Shown here: positions 11,410-26,119 of the stretch, in pieces
How the letters are laid out: each line of letters opens with the position of its first letter
Position numbering within the stretch: position 1 is the first letter of the stretch
Assembly (NCBI GenBank): GCA_030867875.1
Contig: JAOWCC010000577.1
Coordinates: 156,046,344-156,110,343, forward strand
Reading direction: 5' to 3'
Length of the DNA stretch: 64,000 nucleotides
From: Actinernus sp. WN-2022
Lineage: Eukaryota > Cnidaria > Anthozoa > Actiniaria > Actinernidae
Position numbers and translations under genes: made by a program
The notes under the pieces: model-generated
What the model was told of the DNA's origin: nothing
Databases searched by the model: none
Seen by the model: the letters and a program-made list of their open reading frames with translations, nothing else

Positions 11410-14345
11410 ATCATCGCAGTATGAAACATCCGAAGCATCTGAGTCATAACAAAATACCCTGTTCGGATTATGGCATATTTCAGCATCACCCATGCAGTTG
11501 CAAGCCTCAGTGCAAATCCGTTATTGCTACAAGAGCAGTTCTGCGTGCATGCGCTCCTCTTACACAGGCAGTTTGTCAGTTGCAGGATGCTTTCTGGCCT
11601 GGAGAGGGTACGGCGTGTTGTCCTCGATGATCCAGCCGTGACTGTCAGGTGAGGGCAAGTCTTGTCTCGCTACGAGTGCTTTTCTACACACATATGTCTG
11701 ATAATCTGCCCTTTAGATGTGTTGCCGTAAGCTGTCAGATGTAGGAGGAAATACGGCGTTGCTCTGCGTTTTCTGACAAAACATTAGATATCGAGCTTCA
11801 TCGACTGTGGCTGCAACCCTGTTTGACACTACATACAAACTGCAAATAAATATGCTTCGACATTTTCTGCTGCTTGTTCATTGACCTCAAGCGTCTGTCC
11901 CACATTTGCAAGACTCTGTTGGTGTGGCTCATTTTTAAGGATGACCTTCCACGCTTACTTCGTGCCAATGCCAGACAGTGCACTGGTCGAGTCACATTCT
12001 GTCACAGCATGGAATGCTGGAAGGGCTTTGCACAGCTGTTGTCCAAGACCAAGGGACACCTTGTGAGCTGCTATATACCTTAGGTGATCCTTGACTCCGG
12101 TACGGAACCACAACCCCTGACACCCAGTGTCATTATAGTGAGATACACAGAGAAGTAGAACATCTGAGTGTGTCTGATGACTGCATGAATTACAATCCTC
12201 TGCGCATCGGCTTGGGCAGCGTGTCTGGCATGTAATATCAGCCTGGTATCTGCCTCCTTGTGATCTGCTTTCAATGTTGGACAAAGCAAGTTCTCCATTC
12301 TTCAATCCTCCACCAATAACAAGTTCTTTGTTAAAACGGAGTCACTGCTTTCCGATTTCACGGAAAGGCGCATAGGTTGACTTTATTTTTGCAATTAGAA
12401 ATATACTTTGTCCACTGTTTTGGGACTGGTGTGGATGTTCCATAAATCCTCACTTCTAAAGCGTTTGCTAGGCTACGCTTCTTTCTCTCCTCTGCCTTGA
12501 TGGAGAGATCACAGTACTGGTCGAAGACGACATCTACTCGACTACAGTTACCATCATGGAAATTAGTTATCACTTCTTAAAACCTGACAGCAAGCTCGCC
12601 AAATGTAGCTACCCCTCCAAATTTAAGCATCTGAGTGAATCAGTGCCATACCATCAACGATGTAGACAGTAGGTATCTGTTGTAGGGAAGACTTCCTAGG
12701 CTCTACGATTACATCGTATCCTTCTCTAAGATTGATAGTACACTCTTGGTCGATTTTCTGAGGCTGCCATCGGCGTGAACTATAGCTAGAGCGTATGGCA
12801 CCGAAGAAAGCTCAAAACTAAGGACCTCTTTGATGTTAACTTGCCGAACCTTAGCAACGATGAGCAACCTTCCAAAGAGATCCCTGTCTTCAACTATGGT
12901 GACGAGCTTCTCGTTTGCAGCTTCGAGACTGATCTTCTTCATTTTGGTGCTGATGGTCTTAATCGTGAGGCTCTGTATTGGATCCTAGAAGCTTACCACA
13001 TTAGAATTTAGGCGTTTCTCAACGAAACTATTCATATGTACCTGTACCTGTTCGGTGCTTCGTACTAGTTGTTCGGCCACTGCTGCAGGCAGTACGAACC
13101 AGTTGCGATTTTACAGAGAACGTCATTGTCTATTGAAAAGGGTCCTTCATCAAACCTGACGTGAAACAATTGACTAATCCCTGAACATCTTTCTCATTGC
13201 GTTGTACTCTCTTAGGGGCTGCTTCCTTAATTGTGGGTTCCAACTCGATCTGGTTCGTTAATGCCACACATCTGCTTGACTGCTGTCGTTATAGCTGCTC
13301 TTTCGTGGCTGGTTATAAACCATCGTCTAAGCGCATCTGGGTTTTGACTGATCTCAATGATACCCCCTTTAGACTTGGAATCTAAATTAATTCACTGTTC
13401 GAGTGCCTTGCCAGTTCACTCTTTGGCAAATGGCTGGCTTGAGCGGCTCACTGCGTGGTTTCCATCCATGAACTGTTCAAACACTGCAGCCGGATGCTTT
13501 TGCTGAAGTTCTTTCATGTCTGCCAAGTACACCGGCACTGAGGAAGCCATCGGGCATAGTTTGGTCTGTCAAATGCATAGAACTGCGGCATCATTGCAGA
13601 GGTTGCTGCAGTGTGAAGGAACCAGTTCCCTGTGCGTTCTGCTTTGATGAACTGGAGCAGGATCATTACCATGGTAATTTAGTCATCCCAGAAAGCAAAC
13701 ATCTGTGATCTGGCCTTTTCTTCTGTTCTAAAGGCTTCGAAAAAACGCATCAGGTTTTGCAAGTCAGATTTCTTGTTGTAGGACTTTCCTCTCATTAACG
13801 ACATTGTGCTACCAGCTCCAGAAATTCTCTTTATCGAATCTGGTGCATATAGACCAGAGTTTAGGTACTTTTTATCTAAGAGCGCAAGGAAATTCAAGGC
13901 GATATGGAAGCCACCAATACGAATTACAATTAATTTGCACTGGATATGCTTTGCCATCGAATAGATGCCGAGATCAAATGTGATGACTGCGTCGCTCTGC
14001 CCGAGACTAGCGCACATACTTTGCGCTCTTTTTATCACCGTGCACACCGTGCTAAATTCGGTTGATGACCTGTTTATCATGGGACAGTAGCCAATCACAG
14101 TATGATGTATGACATCGGGGAATACCATTGCATTAAAACCAATCCAGCCTGGGACAGATTGAACGCTTTCCTCTCTAGTGAGATCTACTTCATACAACTT
14201 AGTTGGAAACATTCGTACCAATGCCCACGCCAGATCCATGCTACACGACGATAAATAGGCATCATCTGTTCTTTGAAAGCAGTTACTTTCCAGTTGCCCA
14301 ACGAAAGCTGACTGCTGGACGCCTTCCATGGGCTAAACATTCAAG
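11410..14345 (-). pseudogene. Broken copy of a multicopy protein family, PIN/FEN-like core inferred
   Basis: On the - strand, collinear pieces of one protein appear in several frames. 14,329-13,679 is a 216-aa stretch with GGFHIALNFLALL. 13,678-13,400 continues in frame after a TAA with LLQFIKAERTGNWFLH. 12,942-12,709 carries VLSFELSSVPYALA. 12,573-12,358 carries PVPKQWTKYISN. 12,300-11,955 carries KEADTRLILHA, SDVLLLCVSHY, and the TECDSTSALSGIGTK segment. A Cys-containing tail follows towards 11,410. The order EADTR, (D)TDVL-like, GCDT-like recalls the acidic metal ligands of PIN/FEN nucleases. That fold assignment is mine and unproven. At least five stops or frameshifts show it is dead. Confidence 0.65.
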
Positions 14346-14426
14346 GATGTCTTCACAGGTACTGGTGGGTAACTACCGTATTTCTTATTACAAAGTTTCT
14401 AGTATCCAGAGGGGACCCTAACAGAG

Positions 14427-14500
14427 GTTCCTAACTCGGGGTCCTAACTCGGGATCCTAACTCGGATCCTAATTCGGGTCCTAACTCGGATCCCAACTGC
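14427..14500. repeat. Short tandem repeat, about 13-15 bp unit
   Basis: About five imperfect copies of 'GGTCCTAACTCGG' in a row. Confidence 0.85.
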
Positions 14501-15489
14501 ATAAACAGTTTGTCTCGTTTCTATAATACAATTGTCAGTCATCTTTATATATACATGCATGGGTTAATTTCTTGTGGCATGTTTTGATTTCTTAATTGCT
14601 TGCCTTATTTACACACAATACACGTTTGCACTCAAATTTGTTCATGACTTAGAACCTTAGCAAAAATTTCATTCACATTCAAAATTTATAATTTGACATT
14701 ATAATGGATGGGTTGGTAGCTGAATCTAGTTCTTACTTACAGTACCAATAGAGGAGCAACTTATGCAATTACTCGAAAATCGTAACACACACATGATCTA
14801 TTATTGCTATCATATGTACAAACATGTAGGAATATAGTAAAATAGGCTTTTAATAACTATCTATGAGCTAGATTAAACATGCATTAAGACATATTGCTCT
14901 TTGAATGAATCAAATTTTACCAAACTTACGAAGGGAAACCGGTAATCTCTCTGCCTGATTTTTCAGCTAGCTTTTTAAGGTCGTTTTTGAAACTTGAGTT
15001 AATGGACATCTTTAAAATGAGCTACTTTAATACTTATCAGCGAGTATTTTCTAATAATCCTGACTTCAGAAAATTCTATCCTGCCGCCATTTTGAATTTG
15101 TAGCACAGCAGATTTGAAATTTCAGATCTGCTTTTCTCCCCCACCCCCTCCTCCCTCCATTTGTCATTCGATCCCAAGTCTCAGTCACGCTTGGCCAGTA
15201 TGGCGGCCGCTTCGATGATCCGTTTGCTATACGCGAAAAAAACACCATCTACCGCCTGAAAGCAGGCTAGGGTTCGGTTTGTGGTTTAGGTTAGGATTTG
15301 TCTTAGAATTAACAACCTGACCTGTGAATTGTGACCTGTACTTTAAACCTGCCGGTATATTCCCTGAAAAAAGAATAAGGAAACAGCCGAGGAAACAGAG
15401 CCACGTGAAAAAGAAGCTTTTCCTGTGTTGATATATTTAAATCGGCCGTTGCTAGGGAAAGTTTGTAGCCTCGTAAAACCCGGAAAATT
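14501..15489. other. Gene-free AT-rich region
   Basis: I see no gene. A single CCGCCATTTTG phrase near 15,083 matches the core seen in several hairpins elsewhere in the window. Confidence 0.4.
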
Positions 15490-15540
15490 AACTGCTGTCG
15501 TGCTTCTAGATGTGAGCAAGGCCTTCGATTATTTATTCAT
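15490..15540 (+). pseudogene. LINE RT fragment with motif A
   Basis: A short + strand frame reads TAVVLLDVSKAFD, the motif-A signature of non-LTR reverse transcriptase with its catalytic Asp. It stops at the poly-G tract beginning near 15,553. The matching C-terminal part may be the piece at 19,345-19,570, separated by the insertion described below. Confidence 0.65.
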
Positions 15541-15829
15541 TATTTATGCCTGGGGGGGGGGGGGGGGGGGGGGGGGATAACAAAAACGTTTTGACCCCCT
15601 TCCAAACCAAACCAAAACATCATGACCCCCTAGCACACAGTGGTAAAATGATACAGCCCCCCCCCCCCCCCAAAAAAAAAATCGCTTCCCTCACACTTTG
15701 CCTCTGTGTGCTGTATAAAAATAAATGAAACAAGAATCAGCCACTTCACCCATTTACTAGAAATTAATAGAATAAACTTTCCAAAAATGTAGGTTTGTTT
15801 GACATCGGTGTTATCATAGCAACACAGCG

Positions 15830-16186
15830 TTGACGCTTGCTACGCTTAGCTACTGCCGGAACGCTGGTGCAAATTCTGTTCTTAGTACAATGACATAACG
15901 CTTTTATAATATAACTTATAATATTTATTTACAAAATGTTTTATAATATCACTAATACAAAATATCGTTTTCAATTAATATTTAGAAAATGTGTTTTCGG
16001 GTATATTCTGTCTAAAGGTGTGGCCCGACGTCACGAGCACTTGCGATTTGATTACTAAAAATACACTTATTGACATTATCATCCCGCACTGCCTAGCTTC
16101 CTGGTTTAACTAATTTGCATGTCATTGTACTAAGAACAGACTTTGCACGAGCGTTCCGGCAGTAGCGAAGCGTAGCAAGCGTGCAT
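15830..16186. mobile_element. MITE-like inverted repeat, about 355 bp
   Basis: Left arm about 15,833-15,896 and right arm about 16,120-16,184 are inverse copies with few mismatches. Both carry ACGCTTGCTACGCTT...CTGCCGGAACGCT or its complement and run into TACAATGACAT. Confidence 0.75.
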
Positions 16187-16982
16187 GGTAAACTTGTTAT
16201 TCAAGTCACACAAGTAAGTATGTAGAATAATTCCTAACGATAAACATAGAAATAATACAATCATTAAATAATTAATTAATTAATGTTTGGTATGTAGCGA
16301 ATAGATATAGACGTAAAAACTAGCCTATCCTATGTAGTTTCGTCCAACTAGAACAAAATATTGATGTATTACTCGCGCAAATGAAGTTCAGGGGGGGTTA
16401 AGGCGGTTTTTCTCGCTTTTTGCTTGGCCGAGAGGGACCTGGGCAGCTGTTTAACGTTAATTCTGTCTTTCGGTATTGAACTTGAACATTTAGAAACCGA
16501 TCAGTTTTGTCATGAATGACATTCCCGAGACATGTTGCCAAAACAAATTTGTATACCATTTCCAGGGGGGTGGGGTAGGGAATATTTGTAATTCATGGTT
16601 TAATGTTTGGTATCTTGCGCATAGCTAGGGGAAATAAAAGCAAGCCTACCTGATGTAATTTCGTACAGCGAGATATATTTTTTTATGTAACGCTCGCGCA
16701 AATAAAGTTCAGGGGGGGTTAAGCCGTTTTGAAATTTTGTTTTGCCTGTCATTTCCCCCCCTGAACTTTATTGTCAACCAAATGAAGAAGACCCCCTGCA
16801 GTTTTCCATGGGTTACATTTTGGGGGAAACCCCATGTCTCGACGATGTTCTTTTCTACCCGTAAAAATCCATCGCCCTTTCCGTTTTGGCCGCAAAGCAT
16901 GCTGGGACAGTTTCATTTGCTATTTCCGAGTCCAGAACTGGATTAAATAACGTTGCAGCGTTAAAATCTTAGTTTGGGTGGT

Positions 16983-17310
16983 AAACACGACGAACACAAC
17001 ATATTGCTTGGAAATTTGGCGTAAGATATGCGAACCATGCAAAACTGAGGGGGGAGGGGTGAAAAATCCTATGCATTTCCTCTTAATAATGGAACCCTCC
17101 CCCATTAGAAGTGGCTAGAATGAGGTTGCAGCTTCAAAATAATGCTTTTGTTACTAAACACGACGAACACAACATATTGCTAGAAATTCGGGGGTAAGAA
17201 ATGCGAACGTTGCAAAACTGAGGGGGGAGGGGTGAAAAATCCTATGCATTTCCTCTTAATAGTGGAACCCTCCCCCATTAGAAGTGGCTAGAATGAGGTT
17301 GCAGCTTCAA
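16983..17310. repeat. Two tandem copies of a 174-bp unit
   Basis: 16,983-17,156 and 17,157-17,310 both begin AAACACGACGAACACAACAT and end GAGGTTGCAGCTTCAAA, with few differences. An internal GAGGGGGGAGGGGTGAAAAA block is shared. Confidence 0.9.
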
Positions 17311-17854
17311 ATCACAATGCATGGAGTGATGTGGCAGAGTTAAAACCATGGTTTCTGTACTCGACGCGACAACTGCCATGCGGCATGAACTGCGGAAGGC
17401 GGTCGGTTCGCGTTCTTGTGATGACATTCCATGCACTTCGATTTAAAATAACAATCGTTTCAAGGAGAAACTTTCTCGGCTGATGTTTAGGCCACTTATT
17501 TCCACGGGAAGTGCTCCAAAATTCCAGTTGAGCCTTAGTAGGTGGGAAAACACCATACACCCAGGATCACTACCATGCAAGTTGCATGGCACTACCCAAA
17601 ACGCGCTTTGACCTAGCTAGCGTCCAACACACATGTTGGATTATCGTTAGCGGTATCCACTAGTGTAATATAATAGATATAATAAAGTGAATAATAACAG
17701 CGGATAATGAGCCACAATTGATGTTATCTAAAGCAGTTTGTGATGTAGAGTACGAATTTGGACATTATTTTATTGACAAATGAAATCCAGGGGGGTGCAA
17801 CGACCTATTTTCTAGCCCTTTTTTCATGAAATTATCTACAATTTTCAGTATGAA

Positions 17855-18070
17855 TTGAGATCATATCGGGTTGATAGGAAACACCTTAATACGCACTCAA
17901 TCACTTCGATATCCACTTGAGATCATATCGGATTGATAGGAAACAAATAAATACGCACTCAATCACTTCGATATCCACTTGAGATCATATCGGATTGATA
18001 GGAAACAAATAAATACGCACTCGATCACTTCGATATCCACTTGAGATCATATCGGATTGATAGGAAACAA
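17855..18070. repeat. Tandem repeat, about 62-bp unit, 3.5 copies
   Basis: The phrase TGAGATCATATCGG recurs at about 17,856, 17,918, 17,980 and 18,042, with CACTTCGATATCCACT between copies. Confidence 0.92.
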
Positions 18071-18462
18071 ATTAGGTGTCCATCTATTATTGATTACCTT
18101 AAAACCTTGATTTCTTACATATCGCATCTATTAATAATGTCTCCCACATGGAAGATTGAAGCCTCCAATTTTAGCTATAAAAAGCGCTGCTGAAGGTGAT
18201 ATAATATGAGAACCTCATACGGGTGGACCGGTATGGGTGGAACTCTGCAGAGACTCTGCTCCCAAATCCGACAGCACCCGTGAGGGGGTAGGGGGAGCAG
18301 AGATGGGATCTCATTTTGCATCTGTAGACTTCGCTATTAATTTTCGTTTTATCCTATGTTATAACCAGATTGATCAGAACGCATTTCAACTTGTCTTAGT
18401 TTCTTGAAAATCAAGTGGCCACTATATTTAGTATGTTTGATTATCGTTAGCGGTTTCAACTT

Positions 18463-18463
<1 letters not shown>

Positions 18464-18525
<62 letters not shown>
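18464..18525. repeat. (TAA)n microsatellite
   Basis: About 20 uninterrupted AAT/TAA units. Confidence 0.98.
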
Positions 18526-18527
<2 letters not shown>

Positions 18528-19344
18528 GATGTTTAGACAGGGTGCCCATATCTCCGAGGAGTTTTTCAATGGGGCCCTGCGTAACATAACTAATAAAGTA
18601 AAATAAAGTTTAAAGAGAATAGTTACAACTAATTAATAACAATGATAAGTAAAAATTGATAAAAATGTATATACAAAAATCTAGACAAAAGAGAAATTTC
18701 GGAAAGACACATGCAAGCTATCAACAAAATGATACAGCAATGAAGCTTGCGTGGATGAATGTAAAAGTTCCCTATGTTTTTGTTTTTATTCCGCGCCCTT
18801 AAAATGATTCAATGCTCTTGAAATTTACAGGGACAGGGTAGTACATGTTAAATTTCAGGTGAAAAGATTAAAAAAATATTTATCGACTAGTTTTCGAATT
18901 ACAGCTTCCTAAGCAAATATGTTACTATTTTGAGTAAAATGAGCATATTTATGACATTACGTATGATTCCATAAATCGAAATTGAATAAAGCAAATGGAA
19001 GTAGTCCTATGCCACAGGTATGAAATATGCTAAAAACATCGCTTGAATCAGTCCGGAAACCACAGTTCTTGACGACTAAACAGAAAGTAAGGCGAATTGT
19101 TTATTATTTAAACAAAAATATTCAACCCATTTTTTTAAAACTTTGCAGTCTTGAAAGCCTATATTTAGACTACAAGGGACACTAGGTCGTTTTAAAAGTT
19201 TAGGTCTAGATTTCGAGTAAATTTACGATATGTAAAATACATGACGTCACGCTGTGTTGCTATGATAACACCGATGTCAAACAAACCTACATTTTTGGAA
19301 AGTTTATTCTATTTCTAGTAAATGGGTGAAGTCGCTAGCCCACC

Positions 19345-19570
19345 CGAGCTCTGACAGTGGAGTATCAGCCGTTCAAAGTGGGTATGGTGCGTCCCAGGAA
19401 AATCCAGGCGAGCCACCTTAAAACTGCTAGCGGTCAGCGAACCTTCTACTACAGAACTGTCAGTATCTGGAACTCACTAGATCCTTCCTTGAAACTTAGC
19501 CGAACTATATTGGTATTTTTAAGCGTTCTCTAAGACATAAATTACTACAGAATTTTATTGATTAATATTT
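19345..19570 (+). pseudogene. LINE RT C-terminal remnant
   Basis: The + strand frame contains QRTFYYRTVSIWNSLDP, the conserved C-terminal block of CR1/L2-type LINE proteins (usually F..R...LWNSLP). A one-base frame change near 19,505 leads to FKRSLRHKLLQNF. Beyond it the sequence degenerates. Confidence 0.65.
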
Positions 19571-19631
19571 TCCATATACATTAGTCCCGTTATTATGCGT
19601 ACATAATCATTGCATATAGTTTATATAGATA

Positions 19632-20045
19632 CAGTAGAAACCTGCGTGTAAGAACCTAGATTTTTTGAAGTCTGGCAAAACAGGTTCTTGTATTTTGGGG
19701 TACTTGTTAACAATTTAGGATAATTAGGTTCTTAAATAGGTTCTTATTTTTTTAAAGAGATGTATGTAGTACAGTGTAGCTGTTGACCATAGTATATGAC
19801 AACCAAGCATGGGTGTGGTCCTCTAATACAGTATATTATCATGAATCATCTGTATTATACTTATAGAAATATATATTTCAAATCCCACATTTTGGCTACG
19901 TATCATAACTCAAATGACTCTTTCATATAAGAACCTGTTTAACTTTGCCTGGCTAAACAGGTTCTTATATTTTTGGGTACTTAAATGCCAAATTTCTGCC
20001 TAAAGGTTCTTAAATCACTAGGTTCTTACACGCGGGTTTCTACTG
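19632..20045. mobile_element. 414-bp MITE, TA target duplication
   Basis: Terminal inverted repeats of about 28 bp with one mismatch start CAGTAGAAACC(T/C)GCGTG. TA flanks both ends (19,630-19,631 and 20,046-20,047). The interior repeats AGGTTCTTA phrases. TA duplication and CAGTAG ends fit a Tc1/mariner-type non-autonomous element. Confidence 0.85.
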
Positions 20046-20600
20046 TATATTAATTAGATATTTAATTGTAATTAGCTCTGAAAAGTCCCACGGGGGAGTG
20101 GATAATACAAGTATGAATGTAAAATTATTGTCAAGGTGACTCCTAGGGTAAAGTCTTGTAGTCTGATGACGTCATCAAATGACATCATGATGACGTCATA
20201 AAAATCAGAAAATTTCTAAACTCTCCAAGGATTTTTGATCTACTAGTAATTTATGAATATTTTCCGAACCTACGAATTAACCGAGCATGCGTTTGCCATT
20301 ACGACAAAAAATGAAGAATTTACAACACTTTTCAGTCCAATTTTAAGCTTTTTTGGCGAATGAAAAGCCATAACTTTGGCATGTATTTTCGGATTCCAAA
20401 ATCCAGGCTAGAATTTGTGGAGAACGTGGTCAACAACATTTTAACGGGAAAAAGTTTGGTGTTTAGTGAAAGCGCGCAAAATGTTTAGGATTTTTAGAAA
20501 CCGGAAGTGAAGAAATTGACGCATGCGCAAAAGTGCCTGTACCTGTGATCGATCGAGGTTGGCGCGGTTACCCGGCAAGAATGTGATATAAAGTGGTAAG

Positions 20601-24241
<3,641 letters not shown>

Positions 24242-25054
24242 AAAGTGAAACGTTGTATTCATAATGCCAGAAGGTAATGGCTGGAAAACAAAAACATTTT
24301 CCCATAGAAATTATGGATAAGAAAACATTTTTAAAATATTGAGTACATCAACAGCCATGTCAACTATCTAAATTTCAGATACAATAATTAATATAAGAAT
24401 AGCTTGGATTTAATTCTTCGTAATAACAAAATATAAATTGTTTGAAAGATTTTATATACTACTCCACCCTCCTCTGGTCTTATCAAATCTTCCTGGCCAT
24501 CTCATCCTTGTTCCGAGGGTTTTTCTCCGGTTTTCCTCCGGGTTTTCCAGTTTTCCTCGCTCCTCAAATACCAACTCAAATTCCAATTAGACTGGGGAAT
24601 CCGTATCCCCGATCAGTAGACCTTTCCAGGGTCAGCTAGAAGTCTAGACAAAATAATAAAGATGTTATTTTTTATACTCTTTATTTCGGGTAAGCAAACA
24701 TTGACCCAAGCAAGCCAACAGGGCCAACAAGGAAAACTGTTCCAACGTACCCAACCGGTTCGACAGACACAACAGACGCACCATACTTGCAGAGTACAGA
24801 CTGTGTTGGGTCCAACAAACAACGTAAAAGTGGCATTCCATATATAGCGTGCCTCGTACGCTGGAAAATGAGAAATCAACTGGAAATTAAAGGGGCTTTC
24901 GATCCTGTAGCAGAATTAATAGTAATTCTTGATCAAACATGTTTTTTGTAACGTAATTAACTATTTCTCATAAGGTTTAATACTCCCCACAAACTAAACG
25001 ACTTGGCTCATCATTATCCCCAAAAGTAAATTCCCCCGTTTTTGTCATTGTTTC

Positions 25055-25262
25055 TTGTAAAGGGGGAGGGGAGACGAGCAAAGGACGTGGAAGGGAGACG
25101 AGCAGGGGAGGGGAGACGAGCAAAGGAGGGCGAGGGGAGACGAGCAAAGGAGGGGGCCGGGAGGGGAGACGAGCAAAAGAGGGAGGTGAGACGAGCAAAG
25201 GAGGGCGAGATGAGACGAGCAAAGGGGGGGGGGGGGGGGGGGGGGGGGGGGAAGGGGAGAAG
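25055..25262. repeat. Purine-rich minisatellite plus poly-G tract
   Basis: Imperfect copies of GGGGAGACGAGCAAAGGA, ending in a G run at about 25,225-25,251. Open frames over it on both strands are low-complexity artefacts. Confidence 0.93.
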
Positions 25263-25609
25263 AGCTAAAAAACTGAATTTCTAACGGACCTGAAACAACC
25301 ATAGGAGCTGGTCAAAGCCAGGACGCAGCGAATCCCCAGATCGAATTGGAATTTAGCAAAGTAGAAGGAGCACAGGAGGGGAGAGGAGAAGAGGAGACTC
25401 CGTAGGTTACCATTGTGTTTAAGGTAGCCGAAACACTAAAATAATATGTAAGCTAGAAAAAGAGAAAAACGTATTGTTTAATACTTCCACATTTCTGCAT
25501 GGCAAGACCTGCGAAGTGTTTGGAAATTTCTACGGTGAATTAATAATGCAATTATTATATAAATATTGATTGCATTATTATTCAACAATAAGTTTTGAAT
25601 ACCATTTAA

Positions 25610-26114
25610 AGGAGAACTGAAGCCTAAAATCGACTTTAGCTCAATGAGTAGATCTAAACATGAAAAGAGTCATACCCAAATTTATTTTACTGTGTTTTGC
25701 GTCAAAGGAAAGAAAATCAGCAAATCTTCCTCCCAACCGCCGCTAAGTACAGACGGCTCAATTCCTGTAATCTGTGACGTACAATATGGGGAATAAATTA
25801 GTTTTCTCACGTTTTTCTCGGTTTTGAATAGATGAACTAACGACTCATAATTGCGCACTATTGTGCTTTCTTTGTGCTGAAGGTGTAGTTATTTTTCCTT
25901 GGTATGCATGACGTAGTGTACGATACGGGGCAAAAGCACTAAATTGAGCCGACACACAAACTAGCTTTATAAGCGGAGAATCGGCTATTTTTCGACCTTC
26001 GAAACGTATTTCCTCTTTTTAGACGTGCGCCACAAAGAAATAAAATAGCAGAACTTGTTTCTCTTGAATACAAGTTTGTATAGTCGTCGGATTGATTTAG
26101 GGTTCAGTTCTCCT
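25610..26114. mobile_element. 505-bp MITE with TTAA target duplication
   Basis: Flanked by TTAA at 25,606-25,609 and 26,115-26,118. The ends are inverse copies of AGGAGAACTGAA(G/C)CCTAAA with one mismatch over about 19 bp. The arms are short, unlike the foldback members at 5,784 and 35,895. The interior is non-coding. Confidence 0.85.
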
Positions 26115-26119
26115 TTAAA

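Larger units (their letters stand above)
15741..19335. mobile_element. About 3.6-kb insertion with 89-bp inverted ends
   Basis: 15,741-15,829 is nearly the exact inverse of 19,248-19,335; both carry 'GACATCGGTGTTATCATAGC' or its complement. Between them lie tandem repeats, poly-purine blocks and AAGTTCAGGGGGGGTTAAG modules (16,384 and 16,702), with no transposase-like open frame. LINE pieces lie on either side. It could be a large foldback element, or two inverted copies of one dispersed repeat. Confidence 0.6.

Noticed and set aside
18349..18549. Poly-tyrosine open frame
   Set aside because: Translation of the (TAA)n microsatellite.
24977..25302. Pro/Ser-rich and Arg/Lys-rich open frames
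   Set aside because: Pure low-complexity translation of a purine-rich repeat and a poly-G run.
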